DNA of 64,000 bases, from assembly GCF_019665765.1 (NCBI RefSeq), contig NZ_CP081150.1, forward strand, positions 930,001 to 994,000. Reading direction: 5' to 3'. This stretch comes from Deefgea tanakiae. Its GTDB lineage: Bacteria > Pseudomonadota > Gammaproteobacteria > Burkholderiales > Chitinibacteraceae. Position numbers and translations under genes: made by a program. Under the pieces are notes generated by a model. The model had not been told where the DNA came from, searched no databases, and saw nothing but the letters and a program-made list of their open reading frames with translations. Positions 24,801 through 33,149 of this stretch are shown here, one piece after another; within the stretch, counting starts at the first letter, position 1; each line of letters starts with the position of its first letter.

Positions 24801-27800
24801 TTATTGATTCAAATTAGGGCTTGCTGGTGCCGCAGGCGGTTCCAGTGGCTCGCCGAAGCTGCGGATGATACTGGAAAGCTCGTTAAATTGATCGTCGTGA
24901 GGGAAAACACCTGCAATACCTTCACCATGTATCCGTGTGAAAGGCATTTCAAACAATGCATTGAGCTTGATACCCTTGTTGATGTTGATTTGATCTTTTA
25001 ACATATCCAAAAAGCGAATTTGCTTGCTGTCGAGATTGTATTTTTGCGCAAATGTGGTGAAGCGTTGCGAGACCGCATTGGCATCTAGGCCGACGATATC
25101 GCGCAAGATCGCGCCTAAGGGCGCAGCGGTGTCTGGGTAAAACTGCTTGAGCAAATTCAAATCCAGCGTTGGGTTTTGTGTGTGCAATAGGCTATTGAGT
25201 TGATCAAGCTCGGCATCTGAAACGGACAAACCTTCACGGATTTTGATTAGCACAGGGTTGGTGGCAAACAATGGGCGCAATGCCGCTTCAACAGTTTGTT
25301 GATAAATTCGCGCGTCGACCGATTTGATGTTGGTGAGTCGCTCACCAATTTCATACAGCGCTTCGTCTTCTTTTACATCGAACACGCGGGGCTCTGGCTT
25401 TGGCGGCGCAACGGGCGGCTCGGCCAAGTGAATGATTTCACGCAAGGCGAGGCGTTTGCTTTCCAAATCGGCAAAAGTGACGTCTTGCCAGAATTCAGCG
25501 CTTTCGATTTCTTTGAGTATTTTAGCTTTGGCGCGTACTGCATTCAGATTGGCTGGCAAGCGGCTGAGTAAATCCAGAATGTCGGCTTTGACTGGATTGG
25601 GCTGTGTGCCTTTGAGTGCGGCATCTTGCGCCTCAGTCATTTGAATATCCCAGCGCAGGGCATCACCTTGGCCGCGAACATCGAGCGCTTGCATCAGTGG
25701 CGCGACGGTTTCACCCAAGAGCGTCACGGTGATTGGGGCAAAATCGTGCACGAGCTTGGTGTCGCGGGCTTGCTGCACGGCTTGCCAATTGTCACGCACG
25801 CAGATGGTACGATCATCGAGCGTGATGGCATCGTTAATAAGTAAATCTCGCAGCGTTGAAAAGGCTTCTAGCTCACGTGATTTTAACGCCAAGCGTGCTA
25901 GATTGAGGCGAGATTCATAGCGACGTTGCGCGAGTGATTTGGGTGTTTTCGCTTCGGCTTCGTCGGCATTCATTTCATGGAAGGCGAAGTTTTCCCAATG
26001 ATCAAAAATCAAAAAATGCTGTTTGTCTTGCTTGGGGCCAAATAGGTCTTTGCATAGGCGCGTACCACGGCCAATCATTTGCCAGAATTTGACTTTGGAT
26101 TTAACGGGTTTGGCAAATACCAGATTGACGACTTCAGGTACATCGATGCCGGTATCGAGCATATCGACTGAAATCGCGATCCGCAGCGGATTTTTAGGGT
26201 CTTTGAAATTATCGATTAAGGTCTCAGCGCGTGGCTCTTCGGAGTGAATCACGGCGCAGAAATTACCGGAGAATTGCGGCCATTCTTCGTTAAAGACGGT
26301 TTCTAGCAAGCGGGCATGTTTGATATTGCGCGCAAAGATGATGGACTTGCCTGGCAATTGGCCGTCGATATCACGAATACCGCGTTCCATTAAGTTTTTC
26401 AAAATAGCGCGATTGGTGTCTTCATTGAAAATGGCGTTGTCGAGTTCCTTGCCATCAAAATCAAGCTCATTGGGGTCGATGCCTTGGTCTTCTAATTGCG
26501 CGATTTGCTCATCATTGAGGTGCGCGGCTTTAATACCATCGCGCAGAAATTGCGTGGTGTGGGTGACGATTTTGTACGGGACTAAGTTGCCCTCACGTAC
26601 CGCGTCTTCTAGCGTGTAATTGGCGGTCGGGGTTTTGTAATCACAAGCAAAAAGATTGCAAGTACTGCGGCTAACCATTTCGACTGGCGTGGCAGTGAGG
26701 CCGACTTGCAGTGCATCAAAGTAGCGGAAAATATCGCCGTATTGGTTGTAGATCGAACGATGCGATTCATCGGCGATGATCAGGTCGAAAAAGCCCACGT
26801 CGAAGTTTTCGTAATCATTGATCAGGCCTTGGTAAATGCCGATGTAAATCCGCGCATCAAATTTGCTGATGGTATTTTGTTGGCCGAAGACGTAAATCGG
26901 CTCTTTGAGATAATCGTTGAATACTTTTTTGCCTTGCTTGCGCAGCTCTTTGCGATCGCACAGAAACAGCACGCGTTTAGCCCATTTGGCTTCGATCAGC
27001 ATTTTAGACAGCGCAATCGCAACGCGAGTTTTACCGGTGCCGGTGGCTTGTACGATTAAGGCTTTGCGATGCTTAGCGGCAAAACGCTCTTTGACACGAG
27101 TGAGCGTTTCGATTTGATACAATCGGCCTGCAATCTCAGAATCGGGTTGTATCTTGAGCAAATCAAGGCGGTTATTACGCTGGAAGCCAATACGGTACTG
27201 CAGTGTATCTTTGCTATAAAAACCATACACCTTGCGAGGAGGGTAGCCCATCGCGTCATCCCAAACCCAAATATCGTGCCCATTGGTAAAGAAAATCATT
27301 GGCCGTTGGCCGTACATTTTTTCTAAGCCATCAGCGTAATCTTTGGCTTGAGCTTGGCCGACACGCGCATCTTTGCTGGTGCGTTTGGCTTCAACAACGG
27401 CGAGTGGCTTACCGTTGTCATCCCATAAAACATAGTCGGCATAGCCGATGCCCGTTTGAGTACCTTGATGTTGAACTTCCACTTCTAGGCCAACTGCAGG
27501 ATTGGGCTTGGCTGCGGTAGGAACAGACCAGCCAACCAAGGCAAGATCACGATCCACCATGTATTCACGGGTTTTGTCTTCCGAGAAATGCAGTTGCCGA
27601 ACGGTGGCTTGGCTTTGCTGGGCCAGTTGCTCGATTTCTTCCTTGGGTAAAGGGCTATTTGCCTTGTCGATGGCGGCGCGTTGAGCTGCTTCACTAGCGC
27701 GCAAAGCTTCTAGCTCGGCGAGCATCGCTTTGATTTGGATTTCTTTGGCCGAGTTTTCTTCTGCGAGGCGTTTTTTCTCTCGCTTGATCGCTGCTTTACT

Positions 27801-28244
27801 GTCGATGCCTTCGGTTGGTGGTTCTTTGTAGCTACCGAAATCTTCTACTTTGCCGCCAGTGAGTGAAACATGAACCCAACGTGCCAATTGCCATGCTTCA
27901 TGCAAAGCCCGTAGCGCATCCATTGGGCGAATGGTTTCACCGTGCGCGGCACTATTTCCCAGCCGACGCAGTAAATGAAATTTATCGAGCACCAGTTTAT
28001 CGGCCAGCATCGTAAAGCTGCCGTTATTGAGTAAATCGGCAAAAGTCGATTGCGGCGCTTTGGGCAGGCGTAGACGGGTATACAGATGATCGACCATGCG
28101 CTCAGCTAAATTTCTTAACTTGACGAGCGCACTTTCAGGATCTGTATAGATATAGTGCTCGGCATAGCCGCCCATATTGGCTAGCTCTGGGTAGCTAGCG
28201 CGTAGTGGTTCAAAATTCAGTGATTGCAGGTCTTGCATCAACAT
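24801..28244 (-). CDS. hsdR: Type I restriction endonuclease subunit (EcoEI-like)
   Basis: 1147 residues. Order: DUF4145 helical domain (~1-130); coiled coil (~150-215); PD-(D/E)xK nuclease (~220-330) with V-V-E-A-K at 283-287; SF2 translocase with Walker A T-G-T-G-K-T (401-406), D-E-S-H (492-495) and T-A-T-P (517-520), helicase C domain with an arginine-finger Q-x-x-G-R-G-T-R; and an EcoEI_R_C-type C-terminus. It translocates and cuts unmethylated DNA. First gene of the operon; a sigma-54-type promoter lies 40-55 nt upstream. An ATG two codons later is an alternative start. Confidence 0.96.
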   Translation of the reverse strand: MLMQDLQSLNFEPLRASYPELANMGGYAEHYIYTDPESALVKLRNLAERMVDHLYTRLRLPKAPQSTFADLLNNGSFTMLADKLVLDKFHLLRRLGNSAAHGETIRPMDALRALHEAWQLARWVHVSLTGGKVEDFGSYKEPPTEGIDSKAAIKREKKRLAEENSAKEIQIKAMLAELEALRASEAAQRAAIDKANSPLPKEEIEQLAQQSQATVRQLHFSEDKTREYMVDRDLALVGWSVPTAAKPNPAVGLEVEVQHQGTQTGIGYADYVLWDDNGKPLAVVEAKRTSKDARVGQAQAKDYADGLEKMYGQRPMIFFTNGHDIWVWDDAMGYPPRKVYGFYSKDTLQYRIGFQRNNRLDLLKIQPDSEIAGRLYQIETLTRVKERFAAKHRKALIVQATGTGKTRVAIALSKMLIEAKWAKRVLFLCDRKELRKQGKKVFNDYLKEPIYVFGQQNTISKFDARIYIGIYQGLINDYENFDVGFFDLIIADESHRSIYNQYGDIFRYFDALQVGLTATPVEMVSRSTCNLFACDYKTPTANYTLEDAVREGNLVPYKIVTHTTQFLRDGIKAAHLNDEQIAQLEDQGIDPNELDFDGKELDNAIFNEDTNRAILKNLMERGIRDIDGQLPGKSIIFARNIKHARLLETVFNEEWPQFSGNFCAVIHSEEPRAETLIDNFKDPKNPLRIAISVDMLDTGIDVPEVVNLVFAKPVKSKVKFWQMIGRGTRLCKDLFGPKQDKQHFLIFDHWENFAFHEMNADEAEAKTPKSLAQRRYESRLNLARLALKSRELEAFSTLRDLLINDAITLDDRTICVRDNWQAVQQARDTKLVHDFAPITVTLLGETVAPLMQALDVRGQGDALRWDIQMTEAQDAALKGTQPNPVKADILDLLSRLPANLNAVRAKAKILKEIESAEFWQDVTFADLESKRLALREIIHLAEPPVAPPKPEPRVFDVKEDEALYEIGERLTNIKSVDARIYQQTVEAALRPLFATNPVLIKIREGLSVSDAELDQLNSLLHTQNPTLDLNLLKQFYPDTAAPLGAILRDIVGLDANAVSQRFTTFAQKYNLDSKQIRFLDMLKDQININKGIKLNALFEMPFTRIHGEGIAGVFPHDDQFNELSSIIRSFGEPLEPPAAPASPNLNQ

Positions 28245-28283
28245 ATCTGGCAGGCTCGCTAATTATTCGGTATGTGAATAGAT

Positions 28284-28299
28284 AGCCAGAAGTGTGCCA
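28284..28299 (-). promoter_or_regulatory. Sigma-54 (-24/-12) promoter for the hsd operon
   Basis: On the minus strand the sequence is TGGCACACTTCTGGCT. This matches the consensus TGGCAC-N5-TTGCW with one mismatch in the -12 block, and the GG and GC are separated by the required 10 nt. Transcription would begin near 28272, giving a ~28-nt leader before hsdR. It starts 8 nt after the stop codon of the sigma-54 activator gene on the same strand. Confidence 0.75.
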
Positions 28300-28306
28300 G
28301 CCTCCT

Positions 28307-29857
28307 TTAGTCGGTTTGTTCGTCGCTGGAAATACCGAGTTTTTCCATGCGGTTGCTGAGTGTTTGGTAGTTAGTGATGTTCAAATATTCGGCTGCTTGT
28401 TTCTTTTTACCCGCTGCTTTTTTCATGGCGCGCTGCAAATAATGGCGTTCAACCTGATCCAAAACTGCTTGTAAATCAAAACCTTTGTGCAATGTCTGAT
28501 CAAGAATCTGATTACTATTGCTTGGTGCCTGTAACAGATTGCGTTCAATATCCTCGGCCCTGATTTCAGCTTGGCGCGACCAGATCGCAGCACGCAACAG
28601 CGTGTGATACAGCTCGCGGATATTGCCCGGCCACGGGTGATTGAGTAGAATTTTTTTTGCACCAACAGAAATTATTTTATTTTGCCATTCGGGTAAATCA
28701 CGGCTGTCGTTGTTGATACGCGCCAAGCTGTGCTCGATGAGCAATTCAATATCTTCCGCGCGTTCACGCAGCGGCGGTAAATGAATAATGCCCACCGCAA
28801 GGCGATGAAACAGGTCTTCACGGAAGCGCCCAGCGGCGACTTCGGCCATTAAATCACGATGCGTAGCGGCAATGATGCGCACATCCACTTTGACCGGATT
28901 GGTTTCACCAACAGGCGTAATTTGTCCTTCTTGCAGCGCACGCAGCAAACGAACTTGGGCATTGAGCGGTAAATCACCAATCTCGTCTAAAAACAGCGTG
29001 CCGCCATCAGCTTCTCTAAAATGCCCCAATCGAACCGAGTCCGCGCCAGTAAAAGCGCCTTTTTTGTGGCCAAACAATTCGGAATTGACCAGCTCTTTGG
29101 GAATCGCACCACAGTTCACGGCGATCAACGCTTCACCTTTGCGCCGACTGGCTTCATGAATCGCGGTAGCAAATAGTTCTTTACCCGTGCCTGTTTCACC
29201 CAAAATCAAAACTGGAACATTGTGGATAGCAACACGGCGCGAGAGATCGATTTGCTCTTGCATCACAGCGCTACGATGAATGATTTTGGAAAATTCAGGC
29301 GCACTACTGAGCGGCTCACTCGCAAGGCGCTCAATGCGTTGCTCGCTGCGCTGCAAGAACTCAGGCAAGAAATCACTAGCGAGATCGAAAGAGAAATCGA
29401 CTTTTTCGATACCAAACTCAACCGAGCCATCGTTCAGTTTAGTTTGCGCAGATTGAATGAGAGACGCAGGGAAACGTGTTTTGGCCAGCATTATCCAGAT
29501 CACCGCCATTGCAGGCGTGCCTGGACTCAAGTGGAATGTGAGTTCGATGTCGTTTTGGGGGAGCTTTAGCACGGTGAGAAACTGGCTAACCTGCAAGTAA
29601 ATATCGGCGTAGTTGGTTGGGCCATCCAATTGAACATCTTGCAGATCAATACCGATATAGCCAGTTTTTTGCTCTAACCAATCGCAAAACTGGGCACTGC
29701 GCTCATGAGGATAATTGGTGAGTAAAAGCACGCGATCATATTTGACGCTGGCATCCATCAACGCATTGGCAACTGGGCCAACGCCCAAGGGCAATTTGCC
29801 CTCTGCCGCTTTGTGGTCAGTCTCGCCAATCCAAGAAATAAGCCATTTTTTCTTCAT
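28307..29857 (-). CDS. RtcR-like CARF-AAA+ sigma-54 activator
   Basis: 516 residues. The N-terminal ~180 residues align by eye with the CARF domain of RtcR (TNYADIYLQVSQFL...; HLSPGTPAM loop at 109-117; ARFP-type R-x-P-A-S-L-I-Q-S end). The central AAA+ sigma-54 activator domain has G-E-T-G-T-G-K-E (220-227), G-A-F-T-G-A (267-272, the sigma-54 contact loop, intact) and L-F-L-D-E-I-G (288-294). A C-terminal Fis-type helix-turn-helix closes it (KKKQAAEYL...). CARF domains sense cyclic or 2',3'-cyclic nucleotide ligands. RtcR normally controls rtcBA, but here the only downstream target is the hsd operon. Confidence 0.85.
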   Translation of the reverse strand: MKKKWLISWIGETDHKAAEGKLPLGVGPVANALMDASVKYDRVLLLTNYPHERSAQFCDWLEQKTGYIGIDLQDVQLDGPTNYADIYLQVSQFLTVLKLPQNDIELTFHLSPGTPAMAVIWIMLAKTRFPASLIQSAQTKLNDGSVEFGIEKVDFSFDLASDFLPEFLQRSEQRIERLASEPLSSAPEFSKIIHRSAVMQEQIDLSRRVAIHNVPVLILGETGTGKELFATAIHEASRRKGEALIAVNCGAIPKELVNSELFGHKKGAFTGADSVRLGHFREADGGTLFLDEIGDLPLNAQVRLLRALQEGQITPVGETNPVKVDVRIIAATHRDLMAEVAAGRFREDLFHRLAVGIIHLPPLRERAEDIELLIEHSLARINNDSRDLPEWQNKIISVGAKKILLNHPWPGNIRELYHTLLRAAIWSRQAEIRAEDIERNLLQAPSNSNQILDQTLHKGFDLQAVLDQVERHYLQRAMKKAAGKKKQAAEYLNITNYQTLSNRMEKLGISSDEQTD

Positions 29858-30088
29858 GACTCAATCTTACCCTAAGGGCGATGTAAGGATAAGAATATTT
29901 ATCTTTCTGAAAAAAATCTGCGATTCATCAAGTAAATGCCAGTACATATCACCGCTGTCAGATCTGGTTTTACAGCCTTAAAAAAGAATGAAGTTAATGA
30001 AATCAACGAAATTACAGGCCTAATTTCATTAATGGTTTTTTTTACATATAAACAATATGAGTTTTCGAATATTTTTATTGATTTCTAA

Positions 30089-30125
30089 CGCGAGCCCTTG
30101 AGTCAATTCACGAAAAGTGTAGTCT
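30089..30125 (+). repeat. 124-bp-period repeat, unit A
   Basis: CGCGAGCCCTTGAGTCAA followed by GTGTAGTCT at 30117-30125. First of three units upstream of alpA and divergent from the CARF activator gene. Confidence 0.8.
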
Positions 30126-30212
30126 TAGCGCTATTGAACAGACAATGCGTAAAGTCCAGTTCCTTAAACTATTCGAATTAGGTGAGCAACAAAGAAATTT
30201 ATTGAAATCTAT

Positions 30213-30249
30213 CGCGAGCCGTTGAAAAAAATCGTCAGCCGTGTAGTCT
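30213..30249 (+). repeat. 124-bp-period repeat, unit B
   Basis: CGCGAGCCGTTGA and GTGTAGTCT at 30241-30249, exactly 124 bp after unit A. Sequence between the blocks is diverged; the blocks themselves are conserved. Confidence 0.8.
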
Positions 30250-30336
30250 GAGCAGCACCAAGCAGTCAATGTACGATTGCCATAGCCGGTAAATATGCAA
30301 ATGCACGATGCAATGAAAAATGTTGAAACTTTTTTT

Positions 30337-30373
30337 CGCGAGCCCTTGAGTCAAAATTTTAAAAGTGTAGTCT
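30337..30373 (+). repeat. 124-bp-period repeat, unit C
   Basis: CGCGAGCCCTTGAGTCAA and GTGTAGTCT at 30365-30373, again exactly 124 bp on. TTGAGT and TAGTCT are 16 nt apart, so the block could be a promoter for alpA (start 30407). Confidence 0.8.
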
Positions 30374-30406
30374 TGTCGATATTGAAATAACAAAGAGGAT
30401 GAACTG

Positions 30407-30607
30407 ATGCACAAAATTATCAGAATCGGAGATGCTGCAAAAACACTAGGCATTTCACGTGCTACTTTATACCGGCTTGTGAAATGCAAAGCACTGCCTG
30501 AGCCTGTGAAAATCACACCAAATGGCCGCGCATCTGGTTTCTTTGACTTTCAGATTGAACAATACATTTCTGAAATCGAAAGCAAAATTAAAGAACAAAA
30601 TTGCTAA
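30407..30607 (+). CDS. AlpA-family regulator/excisionase-like protein
   Basis: 66 residues, with AGAGGA upstream. MerR-like winged helix of the AlpA/phage_AlpA family: I-R-I-G-D-A-A-K-T-L-G-I-S-R-A-T-L-Y-R-L then P-x-P-V-K-I-T-x-x-G-R-A-S-G-F/W and a short C-terminal helix. Such proteins activate or direct excision genes in mobile elements. It is first in a three-gene AT-rich operon with a ribbon-helix-helix protein and a relaxase, and lies 34 nt after repeat unit C, which may be its operator. Confidence 0.85.
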   Translation: MHKIIRIGDAAKTLGISRATLYRLVKCKALPEPVKITPNGRASGFFDFQIEQYISEIESKIKEQNC

Positions 30608-30639
30608 TAAACTCATTGGACAAATGAATTGGAGACATC

Positions 30640-30849
30640 ATGGGGAAAAGCATTACATTTCGAGTTACAGACGCTGAGCACGAACAGATTTTTGAATGTT
30701 CGGCAGCTCTCAATAAGACAGCATCTGATTTGATCAGGTTGTTAGTTTTTAAAAATAGCGAACACACTCTGCATCTTGAAAATAGAAATGTTGCGCTAGA
30801 AAATGAAGTCAGGAAATTAAAAGAAAATTATTCGAAGAATAATGGCTGA
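30640..30849 (+). CDS. Ribbon-helix-helix, MobC-like relaxosome accessory protein
   Basis: 69 residues with GGAG upstream. N-terminal ribbon (KSITFRVTDAEHEQI) and two helices (NKTASDLIRLLVF), then a short coiled coil (ENRNVALENEVRKLKENY). RHH proteins of this size next to relaxases bind oriT and recruit the relaxase. 18 nt before the relaxase gene. Confidence 0.7.
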   Translation: MGKSITFRVTDAEHEQIFECSAALNKTASDLIRLLVFKNSEHTLHLENRNVALENEVRKLKENYSKNNG

Positions 30850-30867
30850 TATTGCGAGGTTGTTGAG

Positions 30868-32865
30868 ATGAACTTTAAGATATTCACGATTACTAAAGAA
30901 TATGCCGAAGAGCCAAGATTGCTAATTCAGTACATCAACGACCTGAAAGATATCAACACATCACCTGATTTCTACAGCTTGAAAATGCTGAATTGCTTAA
31001 CAAGCAGCCTTATCGATGAGTGTGAGCAATTTTGTTATGACATAAAAAATGCGAGAAGTAACGCAAAACCATTAATGCATTTCATGATTAGTTTTTGTTC
31101 GAGTGAATATCCATCCGATTTTAAAGTAAAGGAAATTGTCCAAAATATTTTACAAGCACTTGGAGTAGGTGACCATATTGTATTTTACAAAATGCATTGG
31201 GTGACCGAAAATATTCATGTTCATCTTGCACTATCTAGAATCCATCCAGTTTCGAAAAAAATAATTCAAATTGAAAATGGATTTATTAAAAAAGCGATAC
31301 GCCGAGTGGTGGATAGAATTGCGGCAATTGAAGGATGGCGTCAAGAAAATAACAGTAGAACATTCGTGTCGATGAATGAAGTTTCAGTCGATAAAAAATC
31401 TAAAATTATAAGTAAAACAACTGAATCCATTAATAAAATGTTGTTTTCTGCTTTTGAAAAATCAACAAACTGGGAAGAATTTTACACGAATTTATTGCAA
31501 CTTGGACCAAGGATTTCTATCGATAAAAAAACTAACGTCAAGGGTGAATTAATCATCATTTTTAATGGAGCAGTCTTTTATGAAAAAGAAATTCCAGCTC
31601 AATTTTCTTATCAAGAACTTAAAAAATCTTTTGGCAATTACAAGGAGTTAAATCATGGATTCAAACCCAACAAACACTCAGAGTTTCACGATGAATACTT
31701 TGGGGAGCGAAAAAACAATAATTTGTCACCACAATTGCTTGCATGCACAAATATTCGCGACAGAGGAGCTTGTGCCGGTAGTTTTTTGCATGCGCATGCG
31801 CTCATTAATCGAATTAAAAATTCAATTGTGCGACGGGAATCCTGTCACACTGCTGAGCAATCTAGAGTAATACAAAAAGATCTGGGTTTTAGCTCAAAAA
31901 TTTGTGAACAGATTAAAAAGAGAAAAGATATTTCTCTGATTTTTCGATGCGGTCAAAACCCAGATTTTTTCCAATTCGCCAGTAGCGAGTTGACTGCTGA
32001 TTTTCTGATGAATTATTTAAGGAAAGTGAGGCTATCTAAAAAACCCATTGATTTTTACTTGGGCTTCGACATTTCAACGTGGCTATGTTTCAAAATTAAT
32101 AGTGATGCGCTTGCGACGTTGGACGAGCTACCTTTTCAGATGTTCGTCACTGAATATCTTGATGGCTTTTATGTAGCGATTGATATAAAACCAGTTCTTC
32201 TTGAATTTAAAAATGCTAGTTATTTGGCTAAAAAAGCTATCTTTGGGGTAATTAAGGATCAAATCAGCATCGATTGCAATTATCAACAAGAAGTCGGTTT
32301 GCCGATTTATACGAAAGATCAAGTAGAAATTGTGATAACGAAGAAACGATCATACCAACACGATGCTGATTTTGTGGAAAAGATTAATAGAAGGATTGAG
32401 GACGATGTCTGTAAAAAGAATGGCGTTGATCGAGTCGATATCAAGACTTTATTAAATGAAATCCGGCCAAAATACACCAGTTGGAGTGTTCATTTTACTA
32501 GGGAACTCTTCCTTTTTTATTATATTGGACACCAAAAATTTGGTAACCAATTATCTAGAGAGTTGATTGCTGACGCATTTATGGAGGTCGCAAAGAACCA
32601 TGGCTATACCCGGGCTGAAATAGATGAAATGGTTATAAATTTTAGTTTGGTTTGCAATAATGAACCAAAACAAAAGACAAGTACTGCGCTGAAAAAGAAA
32701 AAATTTACAACAAATGATTTACACGAAAAGTGTATTAAATCTTTTGTAAACTTCGATATCACGGAAGTTAAAGACGTATATTGGAGTGCTCTGCTGCATG
32801 AAAACCACTCGGGAGTGGAGATGAATGCACATCCAGAAGAAATAAGCCAATCTATCAGTTCTTAA
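30868..32865 (+). CDS. Relaxase/mobilisation nuclease
   Basis: 665 residues. The N-terminal domain has the three-histidine metal site: H110 followed by N-I-H-V-H (H117, H119) in the HxHxxLSRI-x-P form of motif III, and an upstream H71-F-M-I-S-F strand. The catalytic tyrosine would be near the N-terminus (Y21 or Y37; not certain). The ~450-residue C-terminal part is unassigned and AT-rich. It would nick oriT and pilot transfer of a mobilisable element using a helper conjugation system. No integrase, primase or coupling protein is nearby. Confidence 0.72.
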   Translation: MNFKIFTITKEYAEEPRLLIQYINDLKDINTSPDFYSLKMLNCLTSSLIDECEQFCYDIKNARSNAKPLMHFMISFCSSEYPSDFKVKEIVQNILQALGVGDHIVFYKMHWVTENIHVHLALSRIHPVSKKIIQIENGFIKKAIRRVVDRIAAIEGWRQENNSRTFVSMNEVSVDKKSKIISKTTESINKMLFSAFEKSTNWEEFYTNLLQLGPRISIDKKTNVKGELIIIFNGAVFYEKEIPAQFSYQELKKSFGNYKELNHGFKPNKHSEFHDEYFGERKNNNLSPQLLACTNIRDRGACAGSFLHAHALINRIKNSIVRRESCHTAEQSRVIQKDLGFSSKICEQIKKRKDISLIFRCGQNPDFFQFASSELTADFLMNYLRKVRLSKKPIDFYLGFDISTWLCFKINSDALATLDELPFQMFVTEYLDGFYVAIDIKPVLLEFKNASYLAKKAIFGVIKDQISIDCNYQQEVGLPIYTKDQVEIVITKKRSYQHDADFVEKINRRIEDDVCKKNGVDRVDIKTLLNEIRPKYTSWSVHFTRELFLFYYIGHQKFGNQLSRELIADAFMEVAKNHGYTRAEIDEMVINFSLVCNNEPKQKTSTALKKKKFTTNDLHEKCIKSFVNFDITEVKDVYWSALLHENHSGVEMNAHPEEISQSISS

Positions 32866-33103
32866 AACGAGCAACTCTACAATATGCCCAGTAAATAGCA
32901 TACGCTTCTAAGTATGCCTCAATCCTTGAAGTTGCAATGCGCGTGATTATTTGAATCACAACAATTAGTACCTCGAACTAGCGCAAGCGAGTCTGAGACT
33001 TTGCCGAATAGTCAAATTCATTCTTGATTTCCAATAAACTCTTTACTGCAATCAACTGTCTTTAGTTCTCTATGACTTTTAGTTGATTTATCGGACACAA
33101 ACA

Positions 33104-33136
33104 AAACGGCAGCGAAGGCTGCCGTTTATTTTTTCT
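33104..33136. terminator. Bidirectional terminator
   Basis: Perfect 10-bp stem AAACGGCAGC/GCTGCCGTTT with loop GAAG, T-run on the plus side (ATTTTTT) and A-run on the other. Sits between the convergent relaxase and AAA+ genes. The stretch 32866-33103 holds nothing else I can assign. Confidence 0.85.
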
Positions 33137-33149
33137 GTTTAACATAAAT

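Noticed and set aside
30089-30373. CRISPR array
   Set aside because: Only three units, conserved blocks are short and split, spacers of ~87 nt are too long, and there are no cas genes.
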